Program-made: the position numbers and the translations under genes | DNA from: Pomphorhynchus laevis | Lineage: Eukaryota; Acanthocephala; Palaeacanthocephala; Echinorhynchida; Pomphorhynchidae | Reading direction: 5' to 3' | Length of the DNA stretch: 64,000 nucleotides | NCBI GenBank assembly: GCA_012934845.2 | Contig: WNNJ02003564.1 | Location: 62,001 to 126,000, forward strand | Shown here: positions 1 through 15,100 of the stretch, piece after piece | Position numbering within the stretch: position 1 is the first letter of the stretch | How the letters are laid out: each line of letters starts with the position of its first letter | The notes under the pieces: model-generated | What the model saw: the letters and a program-made list of their open reading frames with translations, nothing else | Databases searched by the model: none | What the model was told of the DNA's origin: nothing

Positions 1-780
1 AAAGAGAACCTATGATAGCGCTAGACATATCATATCAACATTCGACAACATACCACGTCTATTATCCATATCGAATGGGTTCTTTGCATCAACTAATAAA
101 ACTCAATATTCCTCATTGGAATGACGATAGTTTGAAATTGAATGTATAGCATAACTGATACCACCGCACTGACCAGCACACAATTGAATGTTGCTGGCAA
201 CTGATTGTAAATGTTTCTGTGTCCCATCATAATTGCCTAACCGTTTATTCTACGAGTAATTTAACCTACACGAATAGGCCTAATTCCTGGGTTTTTGTTA
301 AGAGCAACTTTACGATTAACAACATAGGCTTCTTATGTTTTCGGAAGCATTGGTTCACTAGCTATACGAATCGCAAACTTTGCTATGTCATCAGCCAATT
401 TTGTGAAAATGGATCCAAATGATGTAAGCATATGGCAAAAATCAGCTGCAGTAATACCGGAAGGTTCTGCACTCCTATTAGTTCGTTTGGCTGCCTGAAC
501 TATCATAATTCCGTAGATTTTCGTATATATGGACGGGGGATGTATTATACGATATTTGATCGGTGCAGTCAATTTCTTATCATTTGTCACAGGTTTCGCA
601 CTTGGATGTAGCTTTCTTAAATAATTCAAGACTACTTGTCCCTCATATTTATCATCAAGTTTAAAATCAATTCTTGACTTAATACTCTGATAGCGGCGCC
701 TATTTTGCCATATTGCATTAGTCTCGATAAAGTTTTTAATTTGTCTTGCGGCGTTGTTGTTCTCATGTTGCATTGTTGAG
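1..780 (-). mobile_element. Nuclease-bearing non-LTR retroelement (REL family), fragment 1: pre-RT region and start of RT
   Basis: Minus-strand protein fragments read IVQAAKRTNRSAEPSGITAA and LTSFGSIFTKLADDIAKFAI, then further downstream LNKNPGIRPIRVG and LLVDAKNPFD. They follow the order of the same element at 20-25 kb (conserved AxxxTxGxAGxSGxDAD block before the reverse transcriptase). The copy is decayed, runs off the left edge, and ends near 780 where similarity fades. Confidence 0.6.
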
Positions 781-1870
781 ATGCTTTTATTTGCAAGATT
801 TTTGCTTCCTCAAATAAATCCCTGAATTTGCCTGATTCCCGAAAATCGAGTCTCTTTTGAAGAGCTCTGTGTATTAAATTATTTTCGGCATATTATTATC
901 TGCAGCAAAGTTTGACTAATGACAGTGATTTCTTTAAGAGCAATGCCATGTCCAGTAAGTCCGTTTGCAATCACTATGTATTTAGATGAAATAAGTTCAA
1001 TAAAAGTTTTACTTACATCACAGTGAGGGTGAGAAATGAGGTTGGGACGCTATGAAATGACATCAATGTACATTGCTTCGATCAATTGTTTATATATATC
1101 CTGATCAATATCATTATTAGCAGTTAGCATTCCTTATGTGGCTAAAACATTATGTATTGTTCTTGAAATTTGAGGATCATCAAAATTAACTTTTTGGTCA
1201 ATTCGTAATCTTCTTCTATCGGCGAGACCTTTATTTGCAGTGTAACACTGTTTTGACATTTAAGGGCAGAACAATTGGCACTGAATTTTAATATCGGAAT
1301 TTTAATATTATACAAAACAATATTTGTAGTATTTAATGTTTTATTGTTTGAAACAATTTTTTTGAAATTGATATTCCTAAAATTATTCATAAATGATAAT
1401 CCTATGTATTTATTTCCTCGTTCTGAGCTAAAAACAACATCTTTATCAGTTTTGGTACTTTTGTTGACAGTCCTTTTAATTGACATGATGCAAAACCGTT
1501 TTTATCTAATAGATTTCTAATTATGTTATTACTTACTTCAAGCTCATTTATATCGGACACAATCATCTTAAAAACAAATAATTGGCAGCAGATAGTTTCC
1601 AAGATGTTGGGACATTAGTATTCCACAAAACAATATTTAAATTATATGAATTTCCAATTGCCATATAATTATAAGCCCAAAATATTAGCTCAAATTATTA
1701 ACCCAAATTATTTGCTCATATGAAATATTTGATTTTGTCACAGCGATATTCTTGCGACTATAAAATAACTACAATAGCTTTAATCTTCTTTAATAACGTT
1801 ATATTCTTAATATTAGAAGTAAATGTTTAGATTTAATAAACTCTGGACGATTAATATATAACTTATTGAT
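781..1870. other. AT-rich stretch without an identified gene
   Basis: A 114-residue minus-strand frame (1142-1486) and overlapping short frames are Lys/Ile/Asn-rich and match nothing recognised. They may be upstream parts of the decayed retroelement. Confidence 0.4.
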
Positions 1871-2330
1871 ATTTAACTTGATTGCATATGTGAGCTGAAA
1901 TTCTTCTGGTTATTGCACGACATTATCCTCGCAGGTATTGTTCCTATTTATGATGCAGCAGGACGCTACTAACCAACCTGGGTGGATCTCATCAGATACT
2001 AACCCAGAGCTACATTTCCGACTTTAACCCTTATTATCTGCTTACTCCGTGCACTGGTGCTGATCGGATTTGAATTCTGGACGTCTTATCGCGATGCAAC
2101 GCCTCATTAACTAAACGAGTTGCTTCAGTTATGTAGATAAATATTTCTGTATATTTCTTTTGGTAGGGGATCACATTTTACGATATATAGAATTGTGATC
2201 CGCAATCCGTATCACTGTTTTTCATGCTGTCACGTGTCATGAATGCTTTTAATTTAACTTGATTGCATCTGTGAGCTGAAGTTTTTCTGATTGTGTCATG
2301 ACATTATCCTCACAGGTATTTCTGAGGATA
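1871..2330 (-). repeat. Family R repeat, 1.2 units, inverted orientation
   Basis: The motif ttaacttgattgcat occurs at about 1875 and again at about 2254, marking a ~379-bp unit plus the start of a second. On the minus strand it holds the CTGATGAG box (near 1990) and the aaatGTA box of the hammerhead-like module. The CGAAAC box is mutated here. Homologous to copies at 4.6, 46.8-47.0, 47.5 and 47.9 kb. Confidence 0.75.
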
Positions 2331-3046
2331 ATGTCGTACCACAACAAAAAGAATATCTTTCTTTTGTGCAATTCCTTGAGAAAATATAAAAATTTCTTAT
2401 GGAATGGACTGTTACAACTCTTATCTACTATACACACCACATGGATTTATACGCACCATCATTGATATGTATAGAAATAATGTTATTTAAAGACAATTAT
2501 TTTTTGCCCTTGGAATATAATTTTAAAGTACTTCTGTTGCCAAATGATTTTTTATTTTATAATTGAATAGTAACATTTTCTTATGCTAATTAATCATATT
2601 TAATTCAAATTGAATTCTTTCATATTTACTGATGATGATAAAATTTTGATCTTAACAATTCTTTCGTATTTAACAAAATACGGAAGAATTCAACAATTGC
2701 GCACATAAAGAAATAAATGCATTTACGAAATAATATGTACCATAGGATTAATCTTTTATACACAAATATAAATATCAATCATTTTTGTAAAATGAAAAAG
2801 TATTAAAAAGAACAAAACGATAAAAATAATTTGCAAATTCTAAATTTAATTTAGTTATATAAATATAGAAAATTTAACTTATTTGAATATGGCGAACTAA
2901 GCCTAAGTTATCGACAAAATAAAAATATATTTCAAAATATATTTTATTTATTTAATAATAATATTTCATCCAAAATGACAGTATTGATTATCGTTTTTAA
3001 ATTATAAACACTAAAAATCAAATTCGCATTTGTATTTTCTATTTAG
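2331..3046. other. AT-rich DNA upstream of the first candidate X11 exon
   Basis: Nothing beyond short A/T runs and a 13-bp snap-back inverted repeat at its left border (GACATTATCCTCA at ~2302 and its complement at ~2326). Confidence 0.5.
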
Positions 3047-3125
3047 CTCCTTTCTCAGCAACGGTTAGTGATCTTTATTCATCTGAAGATGATATTGACG
3101 ACACAAACTTGTCTTTATTAAGCAC
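3047..3125 (+). CDS. X11/Mint-like gene, candidate exon 1 (acidic linker)
   Basis: Acceptor tttag before 3047 and a consensus gtaagt donor at 3126. Only one frame is open, giving an acidic stretch ([19 protein letters not shown]). Phases are 2 nt in and 2 nt out, and the latter joins the 1-nt start of the 6759 exon. Acidic unstructured sequence before the PTB is normal for X11 proteins, but there is no diagnostic motif. Assignment to this gene is inference. Confidence 0.5.
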
Positions 3126-6100
3126 GTAAGTTTAAAGGTTCTTAAAAAGTCACAATGTTTTACAGTCAGCAAATATTTTTACAAAGTTGGTAATAGTAAC
3201 TATTGTTTTGTATGTAAATTGATTTTTTTACAATCTTTTGCTTGAGATTATAAAACTCAATGATCTTGATGTGCCAATTATCTTGTATGTTTTAAAAAAC
3301 ATTAATGTTCGAATTACACGCAAATTAAAATTAATTTAATTACATTGTCTGATTATTGATGATACAGACGATATCGTCTGTAATATATTTGCAGGCGATA
3401 TTGTCTTTTTATTATTGTTATGGTCTAATTTGTTTGAAGACACGTTTTGGTTAAGTTTTTATCATTACGCTTCATAATGGTGTTTTGGTGCATTATAACA
3501 TGATTTTTGGTCTTTGGAAATTTTCGTTTCGATCAAACTTATTCAGAGATAATATCGTTTCATATTGATTTCAAATCAGTGCACCAAATGTCAAGTATAC
3601 ATACTTCACCAGGGCGTTAACTATCTCAACATAGAGTAGTTTCTGAAATATCTAATTAACGTTATTGCTGAATTGGCGAGACCATTTTAAAGAAACCCGA
3701 CAGCTGTTGGACTTATAGCACCAGTTTATAGTTGATCACTTGAATAGTACATGTGTATATTCTCCTTTGAACTTTTCTGATTATTTTTTTCAAAGAAAGT
3801 TTTATAGAATATGAATATGTTCATAAATGAACAAATTTATCCAGTTGCCTTATTCTTAATAAAACCTATTAAAAGTTTTATATATTAAAACTTTTATATA
3901 TAAAACTTATTTAAACTCATATATACCTAATTTATAATTTGTCTAATTTATAATTTTTTATTATTTAATTAGTTCTAACCCTAGGACTAGAATTAAATTG
4001 ACCTAAATTAACATCAATTAACAATAATTGAATCTATTATTAATTTATATCGCAAAGATGACGTTTACATTTAAAAGAAACATTGAAATAGTTTTACATT
4101 ATCATTCATCCATACCATATAATATAAAAAATAATACACTAAATAATGAAATTTTAAAAATTGCAACAATTTATATTGGTTTTCTTCAAAATCATTTAAA
4201 TAATTTAATAGATACATATTTTAAACTAGGTTACTTTAAAAATATCGTCAAACAGAATATAGTAAAATATATAAATCAACACAATATACAAAACCAATAT
4301 TAATGATAAAGAACGTGTATATCTAGATATGAACATTAAATTAACATTAACTAAAACTACTATTAATTTATATCTTAAAGATGACATATTTAAATTTACA
4401 AGAAACATATTTTTGCATGAGCATTCATGCATACCATACTATTCAAAATATAATAAATCCAAAATACATCATAAAATTTTATGAATTAACATAACATGTA
4501 ATGATATTATTTATTTATTTAATATTTTTTATCGTTAATATTTGATTAATACAAATTTAAATGTACATCAATTTAAGGAGAAAGCAGATAATAAGGGTCG
4601 AAACGTGAAATGTAGGTCTGGGTCAGCAGCTGATGAGACCCACCCAGACTGATTAGTAGCGTCCTGCTGTATCAAAAATAAAATCAATATCTGTGAGGAT
4701 AATATCGTGCCACAATCGGAAAATTTTCAGCTCACAGATGCAATCAAATACAATTGGACAATATTTTAATAGCTGCTATATCATCAGGAACTTAGGAATT
4801 CCATTAGTTAAATCAATTAAAACGATTATCGTAAAAATATAAAATGTTCATTTTATTTGTTTCATTTTGCAACAAATAAAATGGATGAATAGAAAATAAT
4901 ATAATCGTATTAGAATAAGATAAAATAGATAATCAAATTTATCAGAGGAAATACGTCATTAACATGTATTTTTACCCACTGCTATGTTGGATAGTGGAAT
5001 AGTGGCTGAAACCTGATAGCATAGCAGTTCCTCCTGATGACTTCTAATCATTATTCTGATACAACGTCTGTTATTTATTAATCAATTCATAAAAATTGAG
5101 TTTTATTTTAAATTTGAATTATTAATTTTAACTCGATTTAAATTATATAATATCTTATATAACAATTATTAATTATTTATTATTGTTTAATTATTAATTA
5201 TTAAATTATTTAATTTATATATAATATAATATGCATAGATTAAGTTAGCTGATTTGATTTATTTAATATTTTATAGGTATTTGGCAGATTTCTCACAAAA
5301 TTCTTTATATTTTTTATATTTTTTATACTGCGCATATTTGTGTTGTAAAGGAAAATAAAATCAATACAATAATGAAAGAAAGTTTTAATAAAAAATGCTA
5401 TAAAAAATGCAATAAATTATAAATTACCTAAACATTTGATAATGAATAAATAAAGATCAATAAAAATATACAATTAAGCTTAATAAATGTAATATATAAA
5501 GTGTTGTTAATATTGAAGTAATATTTGTATACCTAAACATCTGATAATAAGTAATGAATAAATAAAGAGCAATAAAAATATACAATTAAGCTTAATAAAT
5601 GTAATATATAAAATGTTGTTAATATTGAAGTAATATTTGTATACCTAAACATTTTATAATAAGTAATGAATAAATGAAGATCAATAAAAATATACAATTA
5701 AGCTTAATAAATGTAATATATAAAGTGTTGTTAATATTGAAGTAATATTTGTATACCTAAACATCTGATAATAAGTAATGAATAAATAAAGAGCAATAAA
5801 AATATACAATTAAGCTTAATAAATGTAATATATAAAATGTTGTTAATATTGAAGTAATATTTGTATACCTAAACATTTTATAATAAGTAATGAATAAATG
5901 AAGATCAATAAAAATATACAATTAAGCTTAATAAATGTAATATATAAAGTGTTGTTAATATTGAAGTATAATATTAAATTTTGCTGTTGTCAAAAAATGT
6001 AAACTCATAAAATGTAATTTTTAAAAATTGCAAAAACCAATTCAGACTTAAAAAGCAAGTTATAAAGTTAAGCAAATTTTAACTACAAAACATTTATTAA

Positions 6101-9100
6101 GTTTAGAGTTATGTAAAAATCATTTTACATTAAAATTATTATAAAGAGGGCAAAGTTTGCAAAATGATGCGAATATTAAAATGCTCTAAAGTAATTGGAT
6201 TAAAAGTTCAATTTGACTTGAAATTTCATGCTGAATTTTAAATTAATAATCGTTATTGTCTTTAAATGTCTTAGAACGGAATCAGTTGCATAGTTTTTGA
6301 TCTGAAAAAGTTATTTTTTTTGTTTTAATTAATAGTTATTTTTTTGTGGTTTTTTATTATCAATTTAGACAATTCTTAGCTAAATAAATATATATGATTA
6401 AATATTAAACTAATTTCATTAAAGTTATGAGAAAAATTGAATGTAAAATGCTAGAATCGAAATTACAATTGCCCCTTCAACATTGCCACTAATCAGGAAC
6501 AAATAATCAGTTTACATGACGGCAAAACTGTAGAATCAAAGTACTAATTTTGTCAAAATAGGCTATAAAGTGCTTTCGGTGTGTTGCTTTAAGTTAGTCT
6601 ATCTGCGGTTTTGATTATTATAGAATAGCCACATTAACTCGAATTTATTGTGACTGCCGTTTAATTATTTATAACTTTTGATTGTTAAATCAAACCGATG
6701 CATTCCCGATTTAAAATTTATTTGTTAAATTTTGAAACTTATTAATGTATATTTTAAGACATTGTGAAGACAATAACAACCTTATTTCTTGCTCATCTGA
6801 ATCGTCGTCGATTGTTAACGATGTCCGATCCAATTTCATTTTTAATCACTGGGTATAAAATAAAATCCTTTTTTCTGTAATTTGTTTATTTTAACAGTTC
6901 GAAAATCAAAACAAGCGCGAAAATAGTAAGTTTTTCGAAGACTCGAGATATTAAATTAAAATAATATTTTAGTATTTTAATTTTTTAGTATAATATACAT
7001 TTTATTTCTAATTTGCTCATCTAATTTTTGTACTTTGTTTAATATTAGTTTAATCTCTCAGTTGCATTGTATCTATCAAATCATTATTACAAGAAAAACT
7101 TATCATTATTTAATTTTATAAAATTATTAATTAAAATTAGTAATTTTAATAAAAAATATTTAATTATAAAATTGTTAATTTAATTAATAAATTAATTATA
7201 ATAATTACATAATTATATAATTGTATAATTATAATTATATAATATAATATAATATAATTATAATAATTATATAATTACATAGTAAATTATAATTCATTAC
7301 AATTGAGTTTTAAAATTATTAGTTTTAATCTGTTGGAATTTTTTTGTTGTTTTCATTTCTAACTTTTTAATATTTTTTTATATTTATATTTTTATAGTCG
7401 ATATAAATATAAGTTTTTAAATAATTCATGTTTATACTGTAAATATTTATTTGCATCTTAATATATAAGATATAAATATTCGTCCAATATCAAATAGCAT
7501 TTGATATTACAAATATTAAATAATAGATTTGATAATAGATTTGTATAAATATTTATATATTAAACATTTTTGATTTTATGTATTACTGCTAATCAAAATT
7601 TAATCACTTATATAGCTGTGTACATTTCGTATATAAAAATAACCCATATATATAAGCTGTCACTTAAGATTCAAATATAACGTTGTGCCTTTGACAAAAA
7701 TAGAATATTTCAGTAGACAGTAGAATATCGTTACGCAACTCTTATATTATATATAATATTAGATTTGAATATTAAATTTTTTAATTTAATATAACTATAT
7801 ACAGTTGAATAGAAACTATAAATAATACATGACATCCAAATCCTACCGGTGACAGTCCTGTCAGCTGCTGTCAGAAAGCAGCTGACGATATATTGATGAC
7901 TTTATCGGTAACTAAATTTATCAACACTAATCGTATTTAGGATTTATATTAATCTTTACGGAATAGAAACCGAAACCTGATAAATCATAAAATGATTATG
8001 ATAAATGATCATAACGATAATATTTTGTTTAAAATATTTACCTCTCTATATACCTCTCTTTATAAAGAGAGGTATTCAATCTACCTCTATTTATAGAGAG
8101 GTAGATTGGCGGACATTTAGCTCAATCACATTTCTTTATCGATTTCAATCATATCGCTAAACTAAGGCTACATATTTGGTCATAAATGAATAAATAATGT
8201 TAAATTAAATAAATTTATACTAGATAAATAAATTTAATTAGATGAAATACGACATTAGCATTCATCTTATAGCACTGTTATGTTGAATAAAGGAATATGG
8301 TCGAAACATGATAGCATAGCAGTTCATCCTGATGACCTCTAATTCTTATTCTGATACAACGTCTGTTATTTATTAATCAATTCATAAAAATGACTTTTAT
8401 TTTAAATTTCAATTTTTTATTTTAACTTGATATAAATTATCAAAAATCTTCAAACAATTATTAATTTTATTATTTAATTATTAAATTTTGATTTAGCATT
8501 ATTATGTTTTGTTTATTTTATAATTATATTAAATACGTAGACTCAGTTAGCTGATTTGATTATATCATGTTGTTGTCAATATGTTCAGCAATACATATCT
8601 GTAATGCTAAATTATTAAAGCTAATCTATAAATACATATTATTTAGATAAGTTTCTAGCAATAAAACATTGTTGTTTGCTTTCTGTTTTGTATTATACAC
8701 ATCACTTATTATTTTACACTGTAAATAGTAGAGTTATTTTCATCAAACTATTTTTATATTAATATATTTTTATCTTTTTTATTGCGAACCATCCCCGAGA
8801 TAATAAGTGATGTAATAATACATCACTTATTAGTTAGCTGATTTGATTATTCGATGTGAATTAAATGCATGTGTTTAAAATTCCTGTGGCATTCTCTCTG
8901 GAACGAGATGGGCAACGATGTAACAATTTTGACTATCGGCTTCCTAGTTTCAATGCACCAACAAAATAATAAGATCAAAGTATCATGTAACATCATATCA
9001 AAACTGTTAAAAAATATTACAAAACTGTTAAAAAATATTTTCCTGATGATAGCAGTTTTTATTGAAATATTAAAGTAATCCTCTGGTCTTCGATTTTCAT

Positions 9101-12100
9101 TTTTTCCTATAAATTAACGTTTACTAAATTCGATCATCATTGTAAGATCAGAGAAAAGTCGGATACTTTTAATAAATATTGTTGTGTCAGAGCTACTCGT
9201 TATTTTGTATTTAATGATAATGCTTCAATTTAAAATTGTTGGATATATATTTAAAATATAAATTGCCCTTATAAATTGACTTAAGTCGATGACCTTTATA
9301 TATTAAATACGTAGACTCAGTTATCTGATTTGATTATTATTATATGATCATATTATGATTATTATGATTGCAATTCATCCAATTATGATTTCTTTATTTT
9401 TAATTGTAAAACATTTCAACATAAAATTAGGTGAATTTTCTGTTTCTAATATTTCTAATAAATAAATTTATATTAAATATAACAAATAATTTTATTGTAT
9501 ATTATGATATACAATTTATGTACAATTAACTATACAATTAATTATAATTAATAGAATTCTAGCAATCAATGGACTAGATAAGATGTGGTCAACTCATTGC
9601 GCATGCGCTACATGTGGCGCATTGAACTATGCACGATGACGCATTATCTTTTTAATAAAGACGAGATTTGTCTTATAAAGTTGTTAATAAAATTTTTCAA
9701 TTATTTTACGATTATTTCCAAAAGTTAGTTCGAACACTTTACTTATTCACGAAAACAGAGTTATATATTTTTCAACATTTTTAATTGAAAAGGGCAAATA
9801 TTTAAAAAATGTGTGGGTTCTTACAACAAAAATTGGCGCATTTGATATTCTCTGAAAGGGAAATTGACACTTTATCGAAAAGTGTGGGTCACCGCTGAAC
9901 TAGATAGTATTTGATAATTCTATTTCAATTTTTATCGTTTTATTCGCAAGTAAAATAATTACATTGATTGCATATTAAGTCGCTGAATAGTTTAATTTCG
10001 AAATTTAGGTGGGCGATACTTTAAACGGTGTGCCTATCTCGGTTCAAGCAAAACAAATTTCATCAATACAAACGCAAGTAAGGCAGTTAAGATAGCGCAA
10101 ACGCAGGAAGCGATTGCTCAAATAAAAGTATGTATTATATCCATTGCATTGTTTTTTATATAATTATTATAGTGTAATGAGGGTGAACATCAACCTGCAT
10201 CATCCATTGATATATCTGTCAATTCCTATAATGTTGCAATATTAGATTCGTTTTCCAAATTGGAACTTATGAAATTCCCTCTATCTTCGATATCTTACGT
10301 TGCAGATTTTGGAGATTTACTTATTATAACTGCCGACAATTCATATATAAATCACGATAAAAATAGCCGGCAAACAACCAGCTGTCACGTTTTAAGATGT
10401 GGAAACGTAAGATGTCTTTAGCAATTTTTATTATTAATGTGAATTTTTATGTGACAATTTTAATGTGATACTTAATATTAATATTAATATTAATTTTAAT
10501 ATTAATACTTAATATTAATTAAGTATTAATTATTTGCCACAAATAAAATAGTGGCAAATAAAATATAAATAAACAATAAAATATGAAGAAACAGTTCATA
10601 TTTTAATGATTTAATGAATGTTTAAAAAACTAATGATATATTATATGAACTAATGATATATTTTTTCATAAAACTAATGATATATTAATACATATATCCA
10701 TTTGTCTTATAATTGTATCATGATGTAATATAATTATAATATTAATTATAATATTATATTATAACTGTATTATATTGTCTTTATATAGTCTTATAAATTT
10801 ACAAACTGTAAATATAAATTTACCAATTAGTAATCTTTGCTATTAAACTAATTTCCTTGTTGTTTTTAATTTAATGTTGATATTGAAGTTCAAACTTAAA
10901 TATCAAAATTTGATATTTAATATTTTTTTTAAATAATTAATGCCGTTTAAAAGTCATTATAATTTTAGGGACAAATATTAATAATTATTTATATTTATTA
11001 ACTAACATTTTGAATATTATATATATTAATATATTTATTTTAATACATTTTTATCAGAAGATTGAATTTTCCAATCTTTCATTTTCAGAAAATTTGTAAT
11101 TTTCTGAAGATGCTAACAGAAGTTAGCGAAATATCAAAAAATATCCTTTTTCTTTAATCCAGATCCAATAATTCTTTATCAATAATGGATCATTATCAAC
11201 CATTTAAAAAAGGTTTAAAGAATTGTATTTTTAATTATTGTATTAACAATTTAAAATACCAAAGTAATATCGATGACAAATTTGCAAACTATAATTTATT
11301 ATCAAAATATAAAGTTTATACTAATAGTTTATTAAATAATCATTATAAACCAGATATACTAAAAACTTAATTAGAATATCGCAAACTCATCGAAAAACAC
11401 AACTTTGATTACTTATATTTGGAACAAAAAATCACAAATTACATCGTTTACTCTCTGCATTAGATAAAGCACGATATAAACGCTTTTGCTAAAAGACGAC
11501 AACGAACAATAATAAATCTTCACGTCTGTTCATTATTTTTGGCTAGAGTTTGATAGCTGTTGTGCTTTTTGCTGGCCACCAGTGGAACCGATAATAGCCG
11601 CACTGGTTGCAACAGATCCAGAGACAGCAGGATTAGCAGACGCTGCAGCTTGGGCTGAAGACGCCACAGCAGCTGCTGCTGCCCACTGTTTAGATAACCA
11701 ATATCTAAAATCAATATGCATAATAAATATTAAATTAATATTTTCTATTTATTTTCAAAAGTTTTTAAATTTATTAAAAAATTAGGAAATTAGGAAGCAA
11801 AACGTGCAAAAAATAACGAATAAAATTATATTAACATTATATTATAATATTATTATAATATAATAATATTAACATTATATTGTTAAGCAATTTAAGCATT
11901 TCAACGTTTGTTACGGATCATGCTAGCAGCTGGATAACTAAAGAAATAAATTAGTGTTTATTGATTCTGCTACAATATTCCAAATTTAAAAAATGGATCA
12001 GTTATTTTAAAACTGTTTTAAAATTATATATTTATTGGAACCATTTCGATGATCAGTTGATTAAATAACCGACTTAAAATGAGTTGTGATGATGTAAGGG

Positions 12101-15100
12101 ATCTTTCTGTACAAATGAAATATTTAAAATAATAAAAAATTAATTATAATTTTAATAATATTTTATTAAATTATTAATTATATTTTCATAATATTTTCAT
12201 ATTTTTAAATATTTTCAAATATTTTCATATTTTGTTATTGCTACCATTGAAATTTTGATGAATATTTTTATCATGCCCTCTACTTAAATCCTATCTCTAA
12301 GCCAGCATCAGTACGTTACATTTCAGTATTGATGGACCTCATCAGTATTATTCTGTCATCACTAGTTAAGAAAAAAGCTCGTAAATATTATTCTGTCATT
12401 ACTAGTTGAGAAAAAGGCTCATAAATAATTTAAATAATTCGAATTTAATTAAATTTTTTTTTACATAAACCTAATTGAAAATACTGAAAAACAATATAAT
12501 AATAAATTATAATAAATTATTTATTTAATCTAATAAATTAAATAAACAAACAATTATTATAATCAATTAAAATTAACTTTTTCTTACAAACCTAACTATA
12601 TAACGTGCCGCTTCCTGATAATGCGTGGCGGCAGACTACCTTACCGATCAGACTCGGAGGTCTTATTGTCCTGCAAACGCTAGAAGTCTCAATACGTGCG
12701 TTCGGCTTTTCCATATGCTTAACAAGAGAGCTAACAAGATACAGCTATGAAAACTGCATGTCACTCCATCCACTCTTACCAGGCCCTGGCTTTGAAAAAG
12801 CTACAGGCTAATGGCACCCTGAATTTCAGGCAACCATCCCATCGGAGCCAACCCTTCACAAATGATGGATAGGGGACTATTACGATGCATGTAATCAAAA
12901 GCTTGTCGACAAAGCAATTAGTCCCGAATCTCGTACTCGCCTCATTGCTACAGCTTCAAAATGGTCTTTGGCTTTCCTCGAAGCATTACCGATAGCTTCC
13001 GTTGGCACCCGGCTTGACGACCAATCGCAGTTGCACTCAAACTTTGCGTTCGTTGTGCTCAACCACATCGATGTATATGCGGAGAAGCGTTCGGGAAAAA
13101 CAGCGCCCATGCGCTAGACTGCAACAAAACAAAGGGCAGAAATGTACGCATTTCAGCAGTAAATGAAATTGTGAGAATAGACTCCGCAGGAATTTCATCT
13201 AGTCTGGAACCTGTCGGTTAGACTAGATACGACGGCAAGCAGCTCGACGGGGCTTCATTACTGCTGTGGGAGGCGGGGCGAGTACTTGTTTGGGACTTTA
13301 CATGCCCAAACGTTTTTGCAAACAGTCACATAACGCGCGCAGTACATTCTGCAAGTTCCGTTGCTGATCACGCTGAACTTGCAAAGCGTACCAAATATAG
13401 CGGCTTAGATGAACGGCAGTACATGTTTGTTCCGATCGCTATCGAAACCTGGGAGTAGTTGGCACCAGCGCAATGGCTTTTTTGCAGCTTCTGGAAAACA
13501 TAATTCCGTCGACCGGAGATAAACGGGCATTTAGTTTATGCCCGTTTATGCAGCAAATTAGCGCTGCAGTGCAATTAGGAAACGCAACTTGTTTTGGGGA
13601 GTAATAAAAAATCATTATTAAAATAATAGTTCCATGATACAATTCGAAGTAACAGAAAGGCTATTTAAAAGCCATTTATGACGTCTATATTACTATTTTA
13701 GCGAATAATTTCAAAGCCGTTTATGCCGTTAATTCATAAATATTAATGAATACATTGAAATAGTATTTTTAGCGAATAGTTTCGCTTTTATTTGATGAAT
13801 ACAAGGCGAGATTACTCTTTAATTAATAATATGCATGGATATGAATACTACTGAATGTGAACTTTTAAGTCACAGAGTTATGTTTCTGCATCAGTGAAGA
13901 AAAATCCAATTCATGGCATCATCGATTTTTAGATGAGTTGTCTCTAAGTAAAAGTAGAAGAATTGCAGCATTACTCTTGCTCTAAAATTTTAAAGGTCTT
14001 TGAAAACTTAACTGATAGACTGAAATTTTATTCTATTGCACTATTTCTGACCATAATCGTCGAGTTCGTACAAACTAATTAAAATATCGTACAAATTTTA
14101 AATTATAATCGTCGAGTTCGTACGAACTAATTAAAATATCGTACAAATTTTAAATTACAATCGTCGAGTTCGTACAAACTAATTAAAATATCGTACAAAT
14201 TTTAAATTACAATCGTCGCGTCCGTACAAACTAATTAAAATATCGTACAAATTTTAAATTACAATCGTCGCGTCTGTACAAACTAATTAAAATATCATAC
14301 AAATTTTAAATTTAAATCGTCGTGTCCGTATAAACTAATTAAAATTTTTAATTAAAATCGAATTTTTATAAACTAAAATTAGTTCGATAGACTAAATCAA
14401 AAATTAAATAAAATTTTATAACTAAAATTAAATAAATTGTGTTTTCTTCTCTTCATTTGGAAGAGAAATAATTTTTTTACTGAAACAATTATTTAAAAAT
14501 ATTAAAAATGTAATATTTTTCACATTCTTCTGGATCAAGTTTTGATACGAAAGAATTGCATTTGGTGCTATAAAAATTATAGTTTGTATTTTTAATGTTA
14601 TAATTGACAATCGTCAAAAATCTCGACACTTTAAAGTATATTAAATATTTTAATTTATTAAAAATATAAAAATAATATATTTTAATATGCTAACAAAATA
14701 TTTGGCAGCATTAAATGTCGACTTGTCAAAGTTTAAAAAAATTATAGTTTATATATATTTAATAATAGAATAGACACTCAAATAAATTTATTTTTAACCC
14801 CAAGAGTATTATTATTCGTACTTAAGCATGGTTCTCTCATCTTCTGTCCATTTATACATTTCGTTTATTATTTTTCAAAACTATGCAATTTTAATATTAA
14901 ACTTTTTATATTGACTTTTAATATTTGACTTTTAACTTTAGGCACGAATTATTTCCAGCTGTATCGGAAACGCTTTTATTGAAGCTTTTAAGGACCTAAA
15001 AAATGATAAACCAAAATGTAAATCCGATCATGAGGAAAAACGGTATTCAATAGATAACGAATTGGTAAATAACACAATCTACCAGGAAGTGGACAATTTC

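Noticed and set aside
12895-13110. Minus-strand 71-residue protein
   Set aside because: Antisense shadow of the REL C-terminal region at 12.6-13.6 kb.
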